Assembly: GCA_045590155.1 (NCBI GenBank)
Contig: JAZNQL010000054.1
Coordinates: 1-30,471 of the forward strand
DNA: 30,471 nt
Direction of reading: 5' to 3'
Origin: JAZNQL01 sp045590155
GTDB taxonomy: Bacteria; Bacillota; Clostridia; UMGS1883; UMGS1540
The notes beneath the pieces are model-generated. The model was not told where the DNA came from. It made no database searches and saw nothing but the letters and a program-made list of their open reading frames with translations. Positions 23,131 to 30,127 of this stretch are shown here, one piece after another; within the stretch, counting starts at the first letter, position 1, and every line of letters starts with the position of its first letter. The position numbers were made by a program, and so were the translations under genes.

Positions 23131-24126
23131 TTATATTTTTAAAGTTGCAGTAGCGTTTAAGTCAAGCGTTGCACGCTCTCCGTTTTTATAAGCATAGTAG
23201 CCTGCACACGAAATCATCGAGCCGTTATCGGTGCACAAAACGGGAGGAGGAACAAAAAAGTCCATATTAAGCTCTTTTGATTTTTCAAGCAATTTTTCTC
23301 TTAAAACTCTGTTTGCGGCAACTCCGCCTGCAAGTGCAATTTTGTTTATTTTTGCATCAAGTGCGGCACGAGTTAAGGTATCACACAAAACATCTGTAAC
23401 TGCAGCTTCAAAAGAAGCGGCAACATCGTGAGTATTTACCTCTTGCCCTGTCATAGAAGCACGGTTCAGATAATTTATAACCGAGGTTTTTATACCGCTG
23501 AACGAGAAATCAAGTCCAAAAACCGAGCGAGGGAAAGTAATGGCAGAAGGGTTCCCTTTTTCTGCGTGCTGGCTTAAAAGAGGACCGCCCGGATAGCCTA
23601 AACCTAAAACTCTGGCAACCTTGTCAAAGGCTTCGCCTGCAGCATCGTCTGTTGTAGCACCCAAAACTGTATACGAACTGTAAGAATCAACCCTTACAAT
23701 ATGGCTATGACCTCCCGATGCCACAAGACAAATAAACGGAGGTTCGAGCTCGGGGTAAGCTATATAATTTGCACAAATATGTCCGTGAATATGATTTACA
23801 GGCACCAAAGGTTTTTTGAGAGAATAAGCAAAGCCTTTTGCAAAAGAAACACCAACAAGCAAAGCACCAATAAGACCAGGGTGGCTTGTTACCGCAACAG
23901 CGTCAAGATTGGATGCCGATACGCCCGCTTTTTCAAGTGCTTCGTTTACAACGTAAGTAATATATTCTATATGTTTTCTCGATGCAATTTCCGGTACAAC
24001 ACCGCCGTATTTTTTATGCAAATCAGCTTGCGACCATATTACATCAGATAAAATTTTTCTTCCGTCAAGACTTACTGAAGCAGCAGTTTCGTCACAGGAA
24101 GATTCAATTCCCAAAATAAGTGTCAT
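23131..24126 (-). CDS. tsaD: tRNA N6-adenosine threonylcarbamoyltransferase
   Basis: A 331-residue ASKHA-fold enzyme. With TsaB and TsaE it transfers threonylcarbamoyl from TC-AMP to A37 of ANN-decoding tRNAs (t6A). The metal-binding HxxxH is at His112 and His116 (NHIHGH). The N-terminal ILGIESSCDETAAS, GGVVPEIASRKH, the ATP-site stretch VASGGHSHIV and the late LAGGVAANRVLRE are all present. The length is normal. The ATG follows TTGGAG by seven bases. tsaB and tsaE are not adjacent. It has its own promoter (24155-24183), divergent from the NlpC/P60 gene. Confidence 0.96.
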   Translation of the reverse strand: MTLILGIESSCDETAASVSLDGRKILSDVIWSQADLHKKYGGVVPEIASRKHIEYITYVVNEALEKAGVSASNLDAVAVTSHPGLIGALLVGVSFAKGFAYSLKKPLVPVNHIHGHICANYIAYPELEPPFICLVASGGHSHIVRVDSYSSYTVLGATTDDAAGEAFDKVARVLGLGYPGGPLLSQHAEKGNPSAITFPRSVFGLDFSFSGIKTSVINYLNRASMTGQEVNTHDVAASFEAAVTDVLCDTLTRAALDAKINKIALAGGVAANRVLREKLLEKSKELNMDFFVPPPVLCTDNGSMISCAGYYAYKNGERATLDLNATATLKI

Positions 24127-24154
24127 AATTTTACTCCAAAATAAACTTTCCTAT

Positions 24155-24183
24155 ATAATAACAGAAAAAAGTTAAAGATTCAA
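24155..24183 (-). promoter_or_regulatory. Promoter of tsaD
   Basis: On the minus strand: TTGAAT (24183-24178), a 17-nt spacer and TATTAT (24160-24155). The leader to the tsaD start is about 20 bases. Confidence 0.5.
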
Positions 24184-24304
24184 GTCTTTAAATAAATTAA
24201 AAAAATTTTAAATGTTAAAACTTGTAAACCTTTGAAAAACAAGGGTTTGACATCGGTTTTGTAATACAAAAAATAAAAAATAATTAAAAAAATGTTAAAA
24301 AAGT

Positions 24305-24333
24305 TTGACAAAATGGCAAAAATAGTGTATAAT
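24305..24333 (+). promoter_or_regulatory. Consensus promoter of the NlpC/P60 gene
   Basis: Perfect TTGACA (24305-24310), a 17-nt spacer and a perfect TATAAT (24328-24333). A second TTTGACA at 24246-24252 and an imperfect inverted repeat at 24226-24248 lie upstream. The rest of this 250-bp intergenic region is plain AT-rich DNA. Confidence 0.85.
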
Positions 24334-24376
24334 TTATCCTGTCAGCAAATATAATTGCTAAATAAGGAGAGATTTG

Positions 24377-25021
24377 ATGTTAAAAAAACTGACAATATCG
24401 GCAGTAGTTATTGCAGCATGTGTGGTTTGTCTGCTCGGTATTTCTGCTTCAGCAGATTTTGAGGAAGCGTATGTAGCGGTTGATGCGTTAAATTTAAGAA
24501 ACAACCCTTCATTTTTTGCAGATACAATAGAAGTTGTATACATCGGAGAAAAAATTACAGTAATTCAGGAATATGACGAATGGTCGGAAGTAAATTACAA
24601 TGGTAAGCTCTTATATGCAAGTAACCTTTTTATTACTCAGGACCCCGAGCTTGTACCTTATGAAGAATACAAACCGGTAGGAACAAAAGTTATAGAATAT
24701 TCGAAAAACTTTTTGGGAATACCCTATCGATATGGCGGTAATGGACCGAATTCGTTTGACTGCAGCGGTTTTGTAAAATATGTTTATGCAGGATTTGGTG
24801 TAGATCTTCCAAGAACAACATATTCAATGCTTGGTGTTGGAACACGAGTATCAAAACAAGAACTTATACCTGGAGACCTTGTATTTTTCAATGGTGGCGG
24901 ACATGTTGGACTTTATGTTGGTAACAATACCTACATACACGCACCCGAAACAGGCAGAACAGTAAGTATTGACGATATGTCACACCGTACTTTATATGCC
25001 GCAAGAAGAATTTTTAATTAA
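24377..25021 (+). CDS. Secreted SH3b-NlpC/P60 peptidoglycan hydrolase
   Basis: A 214-residue exported wall enzyme. Residues 1-26 form a signal peptide (LKKLTISAVV..., likely cut after the ASA at 24-26). A bacterial SH3 domain (about 31-90, with VAVDALNLRNNPS) is followed by an NlpC/P60 cysteine peptidase domain (about 104-214). The catalytic cysteine is Cys129 in FDCSGFVKYVY. His176 in GGHVGLYVG is the general base, and His188 (YIHAP) is the third polar residue. Such enzymes cut the D-Glu to meso-diaminopimelate bond of stem peptides. I chose the ATG at 24377 behind AAGGAGAG; a TTG three bases earlier is in frame. It is monocistronic, with its own promoter and terminator. Confidence 0.93.
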   Translation: MLKKLTISAVVIAACVVCLLGISASADFEEAYVAVDALNLRNNPSFFADTIEVVYIGEKITVIQEYDEWSEVNYNGKLLYASNLFITQDPELVPYEEYKPVGTKVIEYSKNFLGIPYRYGGNGPNSFDCSGFVKYVYAGFGVDLPRTTYSMLGVGTRVSKQELIPGDLVFFNGGGHVGLYVGNNTYIHAPETGRTVSIDDMSHRTLYAARRIFN

Positions 25022-25027
25022 GTTAAA

Positions 25028-25062
25028 AAAAGAACATTTGTCAGCGACAAATGTTCTTTTTT
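25028..25062 (+). terminator. Terminator of the NlpC/P60 gene
   Basis: Twelve-base-pair perfect stem AGAACATTTGTC/GACAAATGTTCT (25031-25042, 25046-25057) with a three-base loop, A-tract before and T-tract after. It lies 16 bases before the Nudix start codon, so that gene needs read-through or a promoter that I cannot see. Confidence 0.9.
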
Positions 25063-25077
25063 ACGAAAGGAAAAATA

Positions 25078-25572
25078 ATGAAAAAAACCACTATTTGTTA
25101 TATAGAAAATGATGGCAGATATTTAATGCTTCACCGTACAAAAAAAGAAAAAGACGATAATAAGAATAAATGGATAGGTGTGGGAGGTAAAATAGAAGAA
25201 GGCGAAACACCTGACGAATGCCTTTTGAGAGAAGTTTATGAAGAAACAGGACTTTCTTTAAAAAGCTTTGTTTTCAGGGGCATAGTGCATTTTCGATCCG
25301 AATATTTTGCAAACGAGGAAATGTATCTTTATACATCAAACGATTTTTCGGGAGAAATAAAAGAATGCTCCGAAGGCGAGCTTGAGTGGATTTTAAAAGA
25401 GGATGTATTAAAGCTTAATCTGTGGGAAGGTGATAAAATTTTTCTGCAAAAGCTGATGGATGACAATCAATTTTTTGAACTGTTTCTTTTTTACGAAAAA
25501 GATAACCTGATTTCATACAAATTTGACCATAGGGGGGATGTAAAAAAAGTCCAGACCGCAAAAAACAAATAA
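25078..25572 (+). CDS. Nudix hydrolase, MutT / 8-oxo-dGTP diphosphatase-like
   Basis: A 164-residue Nudix enzyme. The Nudix box GX5EX7REUXEEXGU is complete at about residues 37-59 (GGKIEEGETPDECLLREVYE followed by ETGL) and supplies the metal-binding glutamates. The N-terminal KKTTICYIENDGRYLMLHRTK and the aromatic FDHRG-like tail resemble the clostridial and bacillar MutT/YvcI group. Those are usually annotated as 8-oxo-dGTP diphosphatases, but the true substrate cannot be read from sequence. The ATG at 25078 follows AAAGGAAAA. A longer frame from 25051 starts inside the upstream terminator and is rejected. Confidence 0.9.
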   Translation: MKKTTICYIENDGRYLMLHRTKKEKDDNKNKWIGVGGKIEEGETPDECLLREVYEETGLSLKSFVFRGIVHFRSEYFANEEMYLYTSNDFSGEIKECSEGELEWILKEDVLKLNLWEGDKIFLQKLMDDNQFFELFLFYEKDNLISYKFDHRGDVKKVQTAKNK

Positions 25573-25624
25573 ATATAAGAAAAATACCTTGTAAATCTAA
25601 TTTATAAAAAGATAAATTATGTCG

Positions 25625-25648
25625 AAAAAATCAAAAAATTGATTTTTT
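25625..25648 (+). terminator. AT-rich hairpin, weak terminator of the Nudix gene
   Basis: Ten-base-pair stem AAAAAATCAA/TTGATTTTTT (25625-25634, 25639-25648) with an AAAA loop, about 50 bases after the Nudix stop. It is AT-only apart from one pair, and it is symmetric for both strands. Confidence 0.5.
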
Positions 25649-25675
25649 CTTAAAAATTTATGTTTTTTGCTATGA

Positions 25676-25755
25676 ACAAACTTCACCTCTCGCTGTATCT
25701 ATATACAGCTTCGGGTACCCCAAAGCAAGATAAACCTTGCTTTGGTTCAGTTTGT
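25676..25755. other. Multibranched structured element in a 357-bp intergenic region
   Basis: An outer stem ACAAACT/AGTTTGT (25676-25682, 25749-25755) encloses two perfect hairpins. They are GCTGTAT-CTAT-ATACAGC (25692-25709) and CCAAAGCAAG-ATAAAC-CTTGCTTTGG (25720-25745). The three-way shape could be a structured RNA or a folded repeat of mobile origin. I cannot match it to a riboswitch class. About 60 bases further on is a 17-base stretch (25818-25834) that matches the right end of the MITE-like element at 15155-15439. The rest of 25573-25929 is AT-rich without a reading frame. Confidence 0.5.
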
Positions 25756-25817
25756 CCATTCTGAAACATTTTTTCCTATCCCCATAAAAGGCAGTGTAAA
25801 AATTTACATCACCTAAA

Positions 25818-25834
25818 GTTAGTTCTTAAGGCTA
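25818..25834. repeat. Repeat copy of the right end of the MITE-like element
   Basis: GTTAGTTCTTAAGGCTA matches 15423-15439 at 16 of 17 positions in the same orientation, and the preceding AAAATTTA stretch is also shared. No matching left end (TAGCCTTAA) is seen upstream. It may be a decayed, solo or variant element end. Confidence 0.45.
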
Positions 25835-25864
25835 GTTAAAAAATTACTTTTATTTTTAAATTTT

Positions 25865-25894
25865 TTGTTTAATATTAAAAAAACAGGAAATAAT
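25865..25894 (+). promoter_or_regulatory. Weak candidate promoter of the DUF378 gene
   Basis: TTGTTT (25865-25870), an 18-nt spacer and AATAAT (25889-25894). It matches the consensus only loosely in AT-rich DNA, so it is tentative. Confidence 0.3.
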
Positions 25895-25929
25895 AAGGTA
25901 GGGTAATCTAAACTGAAAGGAATGGTCAA

Positions 25930-26133
25930 ATGTTAGACAATATCGCATTAGTGCTTGTAATTGTAGGCGCATTGAACTGGGGGTCCATAGGTCTTTTCGG
26001 CGTTGATATTGTAGGCACTATATTTGGCGGTCAGCTTGCGCTTGTAAGCCGAATAATTTATGCCGTAGTTGGTCTTGCAGGCTTGTGGTCAATCACAATG
26101 CTCTTTAAAGACAAAGTTCCCTCAAAAGAATAA
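25930..26133 (+). CDS. DUF378 family small membrane protein
   Basis: A 67-residue protein with two membrane segments (about 4-24 and 38-60) and a short charged tail. ALVLVIVGALNWGSIGLFG is the DUF378 signature; the family includes Bacillus YuzA and has no known function. The length is typical. The ATG follows AAAGGA by eight bases. It stands alone, between the structured intergenic region and a terminator shared with the convergent S-layer-homology gene. Confidence 0.88.
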   Translation: MLDNIALVLVIVGALNWGSIGLFGVDIVGTIFGGQLALVSRIIYAVVGLAGLWSITMLFKDKVPSKE

Positions 26134-26160
26134 CAAATACTCTTTTATCAAGAGGCAAAC

Positions 26161-26196
26161 AAAAAGACAGAAACCCACGAGTTTCTGTCTTTTTTA
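26161..26196 (+). terminator. Bidirectional terminator between DUF378 and the SLH gene
   Basis: Fourteen-base-pair perfect stem AAAAAGACAGAAAC/GTTTCTGTCTTTTT (26161-26174, 26181-26194) with a six-base loop. A-rich and T-rich flanks let it stop transcription from both sides. Confidence 0.9.
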
Positions 26197-26211
26197 TGTT
26201 AAACTTTAAAA

Positions 26212-28032
26212 TCAGGGCATGATTACTATTGTAGTAGCTTCAAATGCACCCATGTTCATAGCACCTGTAACTGAAATTGTCTGCTTTTCTTTAAGTGCGG
26301 AGGATGAAACCATCTTACCAGTAGCTGTATCCATAATCTTTGTTGCAGTTTTTATAAATACAAACATTTCTTTCTGTGTGTCATTTTCGTCATAAACAAA
26401 TGTTATAAATCCGTAAGCGGAATTTACATTCTTTATAGTACCAACCAAAGCGGAGCTTTCGCCTGTTACTGTGGAGGTTACACGAGTTACTGTATCGCCT
26501 TCAACGTTTAAAGTAACATTTGCATTAAGGCGTAAAGCGTAAATGTCAGCAGTTTCTCCGTTTACGGTGTAGGTAGCATTGCGTGAAAGACTGTAAGTTG
26601 TAGAAACACCGTTTGCCTTTACTGTGATTGTAGGTAGGGTTGCAATGTATATAGCTTCAATAGTTCCTGTTGCATTATGCTTTGTGCTTGTTGCAATTAT
26701 AGTTGAAAGCTCTCCGTAAGTAACTGTTGCCGAAATATTGTCACCAACCAAAACTTCGTCAGCAGTAGCTTTAGCGCCGTTACGTTTTACAGAAGCATCT
26801 GTTGCGAGCTTATATTCAACTTCTTCGCCGTTTGTAAGAGTAATTACAAAAGCAACTGAAGGAGAAAGAATAATTTCTGAAACAGTACCTTTAATGTTTT
26901 CGTCTTTTGATTTAGCAACAATATCCGAAACCTCGCCCGAACTTATCGTAAGAGTTACAGCGTCGGTTTTATTAAGGTCTGTAAGCTTTGCAGAAGAACC
27001 GTTTTTAGTTACTACAAAGCTTTCGGCTATAACATACTCGTATAAAGTAGCGGGGTCTTCAGCAAAATAAACTTTAATTTTACTTGTGTTTCCGCCTGAT
27101 ACAAGAGAACTGAAAATAGCTTCAACAACTTCGTCTCCAACAACTGTTACAGCTTCAATAGCATAAATAACGCCGCCACGTCTTACTATCGCAATAATTG
27201 AAGAAGGAGCTATTCTGGAAAGTTCAGAAGAAAAACCGTCTTTTTTAACTATTGAAGCCGCACCATAAGAAATGTTTACAGCAGCAGTTTTATTATCGGA
27301 AGTTATATATGTCAAACGGTTTGTTGCAGCGTCAAAAGCTTTCATTGTAGCAATTTCGATTTGCTGGTCAATTTTATTCATAACGCGGTAGAGCAAAACA
27401 GCCATCTGTGCTCTTGTAACAGAACCCATGGGAACAAACTCTGTATCGCTCATTCCGTTCATAATACCTTCTTCTGTTACATATTCAACATAAGGTTTAG
27501 CTGTTGCGGGGATATCAACCGAGTCAGCATAAGATGTTGTAGCAACAGACATAGAAACATCGCCTTCAGCACCTAAAACCTTTGTCAGTAAAACTGCAAC
27601 CTCGTAACGTTTCATGGGCGAGTTTGCGTTTTCTCCGCCAATATAGGAAACAACATCCGAAAGCTTTAAAACATCCTTATAAAGAAGATACGCCACTTCG
27701 TTTTCGTAGCCTGTATCATAAGGAACCAAATCTTCTGAATAAATTTCTTTTGCAAGCTCTGCAAAAGGCTTGTTCGCAGAGTCTGTATAGCCTAAAATTC
27801 TTGCCGAAAGAATAAGAGCTTCGATTTTGCTGATTTCTCTTGCAGGTTTAAAAGTACCGTCGGTATAACCCGCAATAATTCCAAGTTTGGTCATTTCCTC
27901 AATTTCATTTACTGCCCAAGAATAATTTTCGGCAGTAACATCGGGGAATGCATTGTCGGCAGACACGGGAGCAACAATAAGTGCAAGTGCCATTAAAACC
28001 GATAAAGTTACAGAAAGTAATTTTTTGAACAT
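26212..28032 (-). CDS. Secreted S-layer-homology (SLH) protein with beta-rich repeats
   Basis: A 606-residue exported protein. Residues 1-25 form a signal peptide (FKKLLSVTLSVLMALALIV, cut near VSA-DN). Three SLH domains follow at about 28-85, 90-155 and 165-220. The first begins AFPDVTAENYSWAVNEI and the third is the clearest (ADSVDIPATAKPYVEYV, MGSVTRAQMAVLLYRV). SLH domains hold proteins to pyruvylated wall polysaccharide. Residues of about 225-606 are five beta-rich repeats of roughly 70 residues with the pattern GTI/V-x2-I, a hydrophobic strand, YxL/V, x-NG, GDxVxxTxxxGxVTxI. No enzyme domain is visible, so it may be structural. The ribosome binding site is weak (GGAAAA). Confidence 0.88.
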   Translation of the reverse strand: MFKKLLSVTLSVLMALALIVAPVSADNAFPDVTAENYSWAVNEIEEMTKLGIIAGYTDGTFKPAREISKIEALILSARILGYTDSANKPFAELAKEIYSEDLVPYDTGYENEVAYLLYKDVLKLSDVVSYIGGENANSPMKRYEVAVLLTKVLGAEGDVSMSVATTSYADSVDIPATAKPYVEYVTEEGIMNGMSDTEFVPMGSVTRAQMAVLLYRVMNKIDQQIEIATMKAFDAATNRLTYITSDNKTAAVNISYGAASIVKKDGFSSELSRIAPSSIIAIVRRGGVIYAIEAVTVVGDEVVEAIFSSLVSGGNTSKIKVYFAEDPATLYEYVIAESFVVTKNGSSAKLTDLNKTDAVTLTISSGEVSDIVAKSKDENIKGTVSEIILSPSVAFVITLTNGEEVEYKLATDASVKRNGAKATADEVLVGDNISATVTYGELSTIIATSTKHNATGTIEAIYIATLPTITVKANGVSTTYSLSRNATYTVNGETADIYALRLNANVTLNVEGDTVTRVTSTVTGESSALVGTIKNVNSAYGFITFVYDENDTQKEMFVFIKTATKIMDTATGKMVSSSALKEKQTISVTGAMNMGAFEATTIVIMP

Positions 28033-28071
28033 AAATTTTCCATAGCCTTTCCGCCCACCCTATTTTGTTTA

Positions 28072-28096
28072 TTTTTCGTTGTGAGCATACGAAAAA
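28072..28096 (-). promoter_or_regulatory. Hairpin in the leader of the SLH gene
   Basis: On the minus strand, TTTTTCGT and ACGAAAAA (28096-28089 with 28079-28072) form a perfect eight-base-pair stem inside the predicted ~84-base leader. No U-tract follows, so it is not a plain terminator. It may affect mRNA stability or bind a protein. Confidence 0.35.
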
Positions 28097-28122
28097 CAGA
28101 GTGCATTTATACACTTAATATA

Positions 28123-28151
28123 ATAATAGCATACTATTTATATTTCTTCAA
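28123..28151 (-). promoter_or_regulatory. Promoter of the SLH gene
   Basis: On the minus strand: TTGAAG (28151-28146), a 17-nt spacer and TATTAT (28128-28123). It is divergent from the typA promoter in the 277-bp gap. Confidence 0.5.
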
Positions 28152-28248
28152 TCTTTTTTCGTAAAAAAATATAAAAAATTTACATATATTGCGTATTTTT
28201 TCAAAAAAAGCCCCAAAAACAACAAAATGTGCGATTTTGAAAAGATAC

Positions 28249-28277
28249 TTGTCAAGAGGGGTAAAATGTGGTATACT
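28249..28277 (+). promoter_or_regulatory. Promoter of typA
   Basis: TTGTCA (28249-28254), a 17-nt spacer and TATACT (28272-28277). The predicted leader is about 25 bases, with GGGGTG before the ATG. Confidence 0.75.
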
Positions 28278-28309
28278 TTTAAAGTTAGAGATTAAAAAGG
28301 GGTGTATTT

Positions 28310-30121
28310 ATGCTTAACGATAAAATAAGAAATATAGCTATCGTAGCTCATGTTGACCACGGAAAAACAACTTTGGTAGACGCTATGCTTCGCCAAAGCG
28401 GAACATTCAGAGAAAACGAGCAGGTAGACGAAAGAGTAATGGACTCAAATGACCTTGAAAAAGAAAGAGGAATAACAATCCTTGCAAAGAACACATCTCT
28501 TTGTTATAAGGACGTAAAAATAAATATATTGGATACACCCGGCCACGCAGATTTCGGCGGAGAGGTAGAACGTGCTCTTAAAATGGCAGACGGTGTATTG
28601 CTTTTGGTGGATGCGTTTGAAGGTTGTATGCCTCAAACACGCTTTGTATTAAAAAAGGCATTGGCACTTAATTTAAAGCCCATAGTTGTAGTAAATAAAA
28701 TTGACAGACCTAATGCCCGTCCTTATGAAGTTGTAGACGAAGTATTAGAACTTTTAATAGATTTGGGAGCAGATGAAGAACAACTTGATTCGCCTGTAGT
28801 ATATGCATCGGGACGTGACGGATGGGCAACCCTTTCGCCCGAAAGCACATCACAGGATTTAAAAGTGCTTTTTGACAAAATTATAGAAACCATTCCTGCA
28901 CCTGAAGGCGACGACGAAGGCGAATTTCAGATGCTTGTTTCCAATATAGATTACGATGAATATACAGGCAGAATAGGTGTAGGAAGAATAGAAAGAGGAA
29001 AAGCCTTTGTAAATATGCCTGTTTCAATCTGTGTAGGAGAAGAAGTAAAAAGAGGAAGAATAAGCAAACTTTATTCTTATCAGGGACTTGAGAAGGTATC
29101 GGTTGAAGAAGCAGGTGCAGGCGATATAGCTGCTTTTTCGGGAATAACAGATATAAATATAGGCGATACAATATGTTCTCTTGAAAAGCCGGAGCCTCTT
29201 CCCTTTGTTGAAATTGACCAGCCTGTACTTTCTATGAATTTTTGTGTAAATGACAGTCCTTTTGCAGGACAGGACGGAGAATATGTAACATCCCGCCACC
29301 TTCGTGCAAGACTTTATAAGGAGCTTGAATCAAACATAAGCTTAAAGGTTGAAGATACAGATACAACAGAAGCATTTGAGGTTTCAGGCAGGGGCGAATT
29401 GCATCTTTCAGTTCTTATCGAAAATATGCGCCGTCAGGGTTATGAGTTTCAGGTTTCAAAACCAAGAGTTATTACAAAAACTGTTGACGGAGTATTGTGC
29501 GAACCTATTGAATATTTAACAGTAGACGTTCCAACCGAGTTTACAGGCGCCGTAATAGAAAGTGCAGGCATAAGAAAAGCCGAGCTTATAAATATGGCCC
29601 CCTCTTCGCAGGACTTTACAAGAATAGAATTTAAAATCCCTGCAAGAGGACTTATAGGTTACCGAAGCCAGCTTTTAACCGAAACAAGAGGTACTTGTGT
29701 TATAAACCATGTGTTTGACGGGTTTGAACCTTATAAGGGCGATATACCTTCAAGAACAAGAGGCTCGCTTGTAGCATTTGAATCGGGAGAAGCGGTTTCC
29801 TACGGCATATTCAACGCACAGGACAGAGGCACAATGTTCATAGAACCGGGCACCAAGGTTTATGAAGGAATGATTGTAGGCGAAAACAGCCGTGTGGACG
29901 ATATATGTGTAAACGTATGTAAGAAAAAACACGTTACAAATATGCGTGCCGCAGGCTCCGACGAAGCGTTAAGACTTACCCCGCCTCGTGTTATGAGCCT
30001 TGAACAGTGCATAGAATTTATTTCGGATGATGAAATGCTCGAAGTTACACCTACAACATTAAGAATACGCAAAAAAATACTTTCAAACGCAATGAGAGCA
30101 AAGTCTAAAAATACAAAATAA
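28310..30121 (+). CDS. typA: Ribosome-associated GTPase TypA/BipA
   Basis: A 603-residue translational GTPase of the EF-G family that binds the 70S ribosome and helps large-subunit assembly and stress adaptation. G1 is AHVDHGKTT at 13-21. The switch I region has ERGITILAKNTS, G3 is DTPGHADFGGEVERAL and G4 is NKIDR. The later domains show the TypA-specific C-terminal stretch (ARGLIGYRSQLLTETRG, SRTRGSLVAFESG, GTKVYEGMIVGE, TPPRVMSLEQCIEFISDDEMLEVTP). The length matches the family. It is followed within six bases by a comEC-like gene with no terminator between. Confidence 0.97.
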   Translation: MLNDKIRNIAIVAHVDHGKTTLVDAMLRQSGTFRENEQVDERVMDSNDLEKERGITILAKNTSLCYKDVKINILDTPGHADFGGEVERALKMADGVLLLVDAFEGCMPQTRFVLKKALALNLKPIVVVNKIDRPNARPYEVVDEVLELLIDLGADEEQLDSPVVYASGRDGWATLSPESTSQDLKVLFDKIIETIPAPEGDDEGEFQMLVSNIDYDEYTGRIGVGRIERGKAFVNMPVSICVGEEVKRGRISKLYSYQGLEKVSVEEAGAGDIAAFSGITDINIGDTICSLEKPEPLPFVEIDQPVLSMNFCVNDSPFAGQDGEYVTSRHLRARLYKELESNISLKVEDTDTTEAFEVSGRGELHLSVLIENMRRQGYEFQVSKPRVITKTVDGVLCEPIEYLTVDVPTEFTGAVIESAGIRKAELINMAPSSQDFTRIEFKIPARGLIGYRSQLLTETRGTCVINHVFDGFEPYKGDIPSRTRGSLVAFESGEAVSYGIFNAQDRGTMFIEPGTKVYEGMIVGENSRVDDICVNVCKKKHVTNMRAAGSDEALRLTPPRVMSLEQCIEFISDDEMLEVTPTTLRIRKKILSNAMRAKSKNTK

Positions 30122-30127
30122 AAAATT

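Noticed and set aside
28033..28120. Cyclic-di-GMP riboswitch before the SLH gene
   Set aside because: The leader is too short, and the conserved GEMM core sequences are not present.
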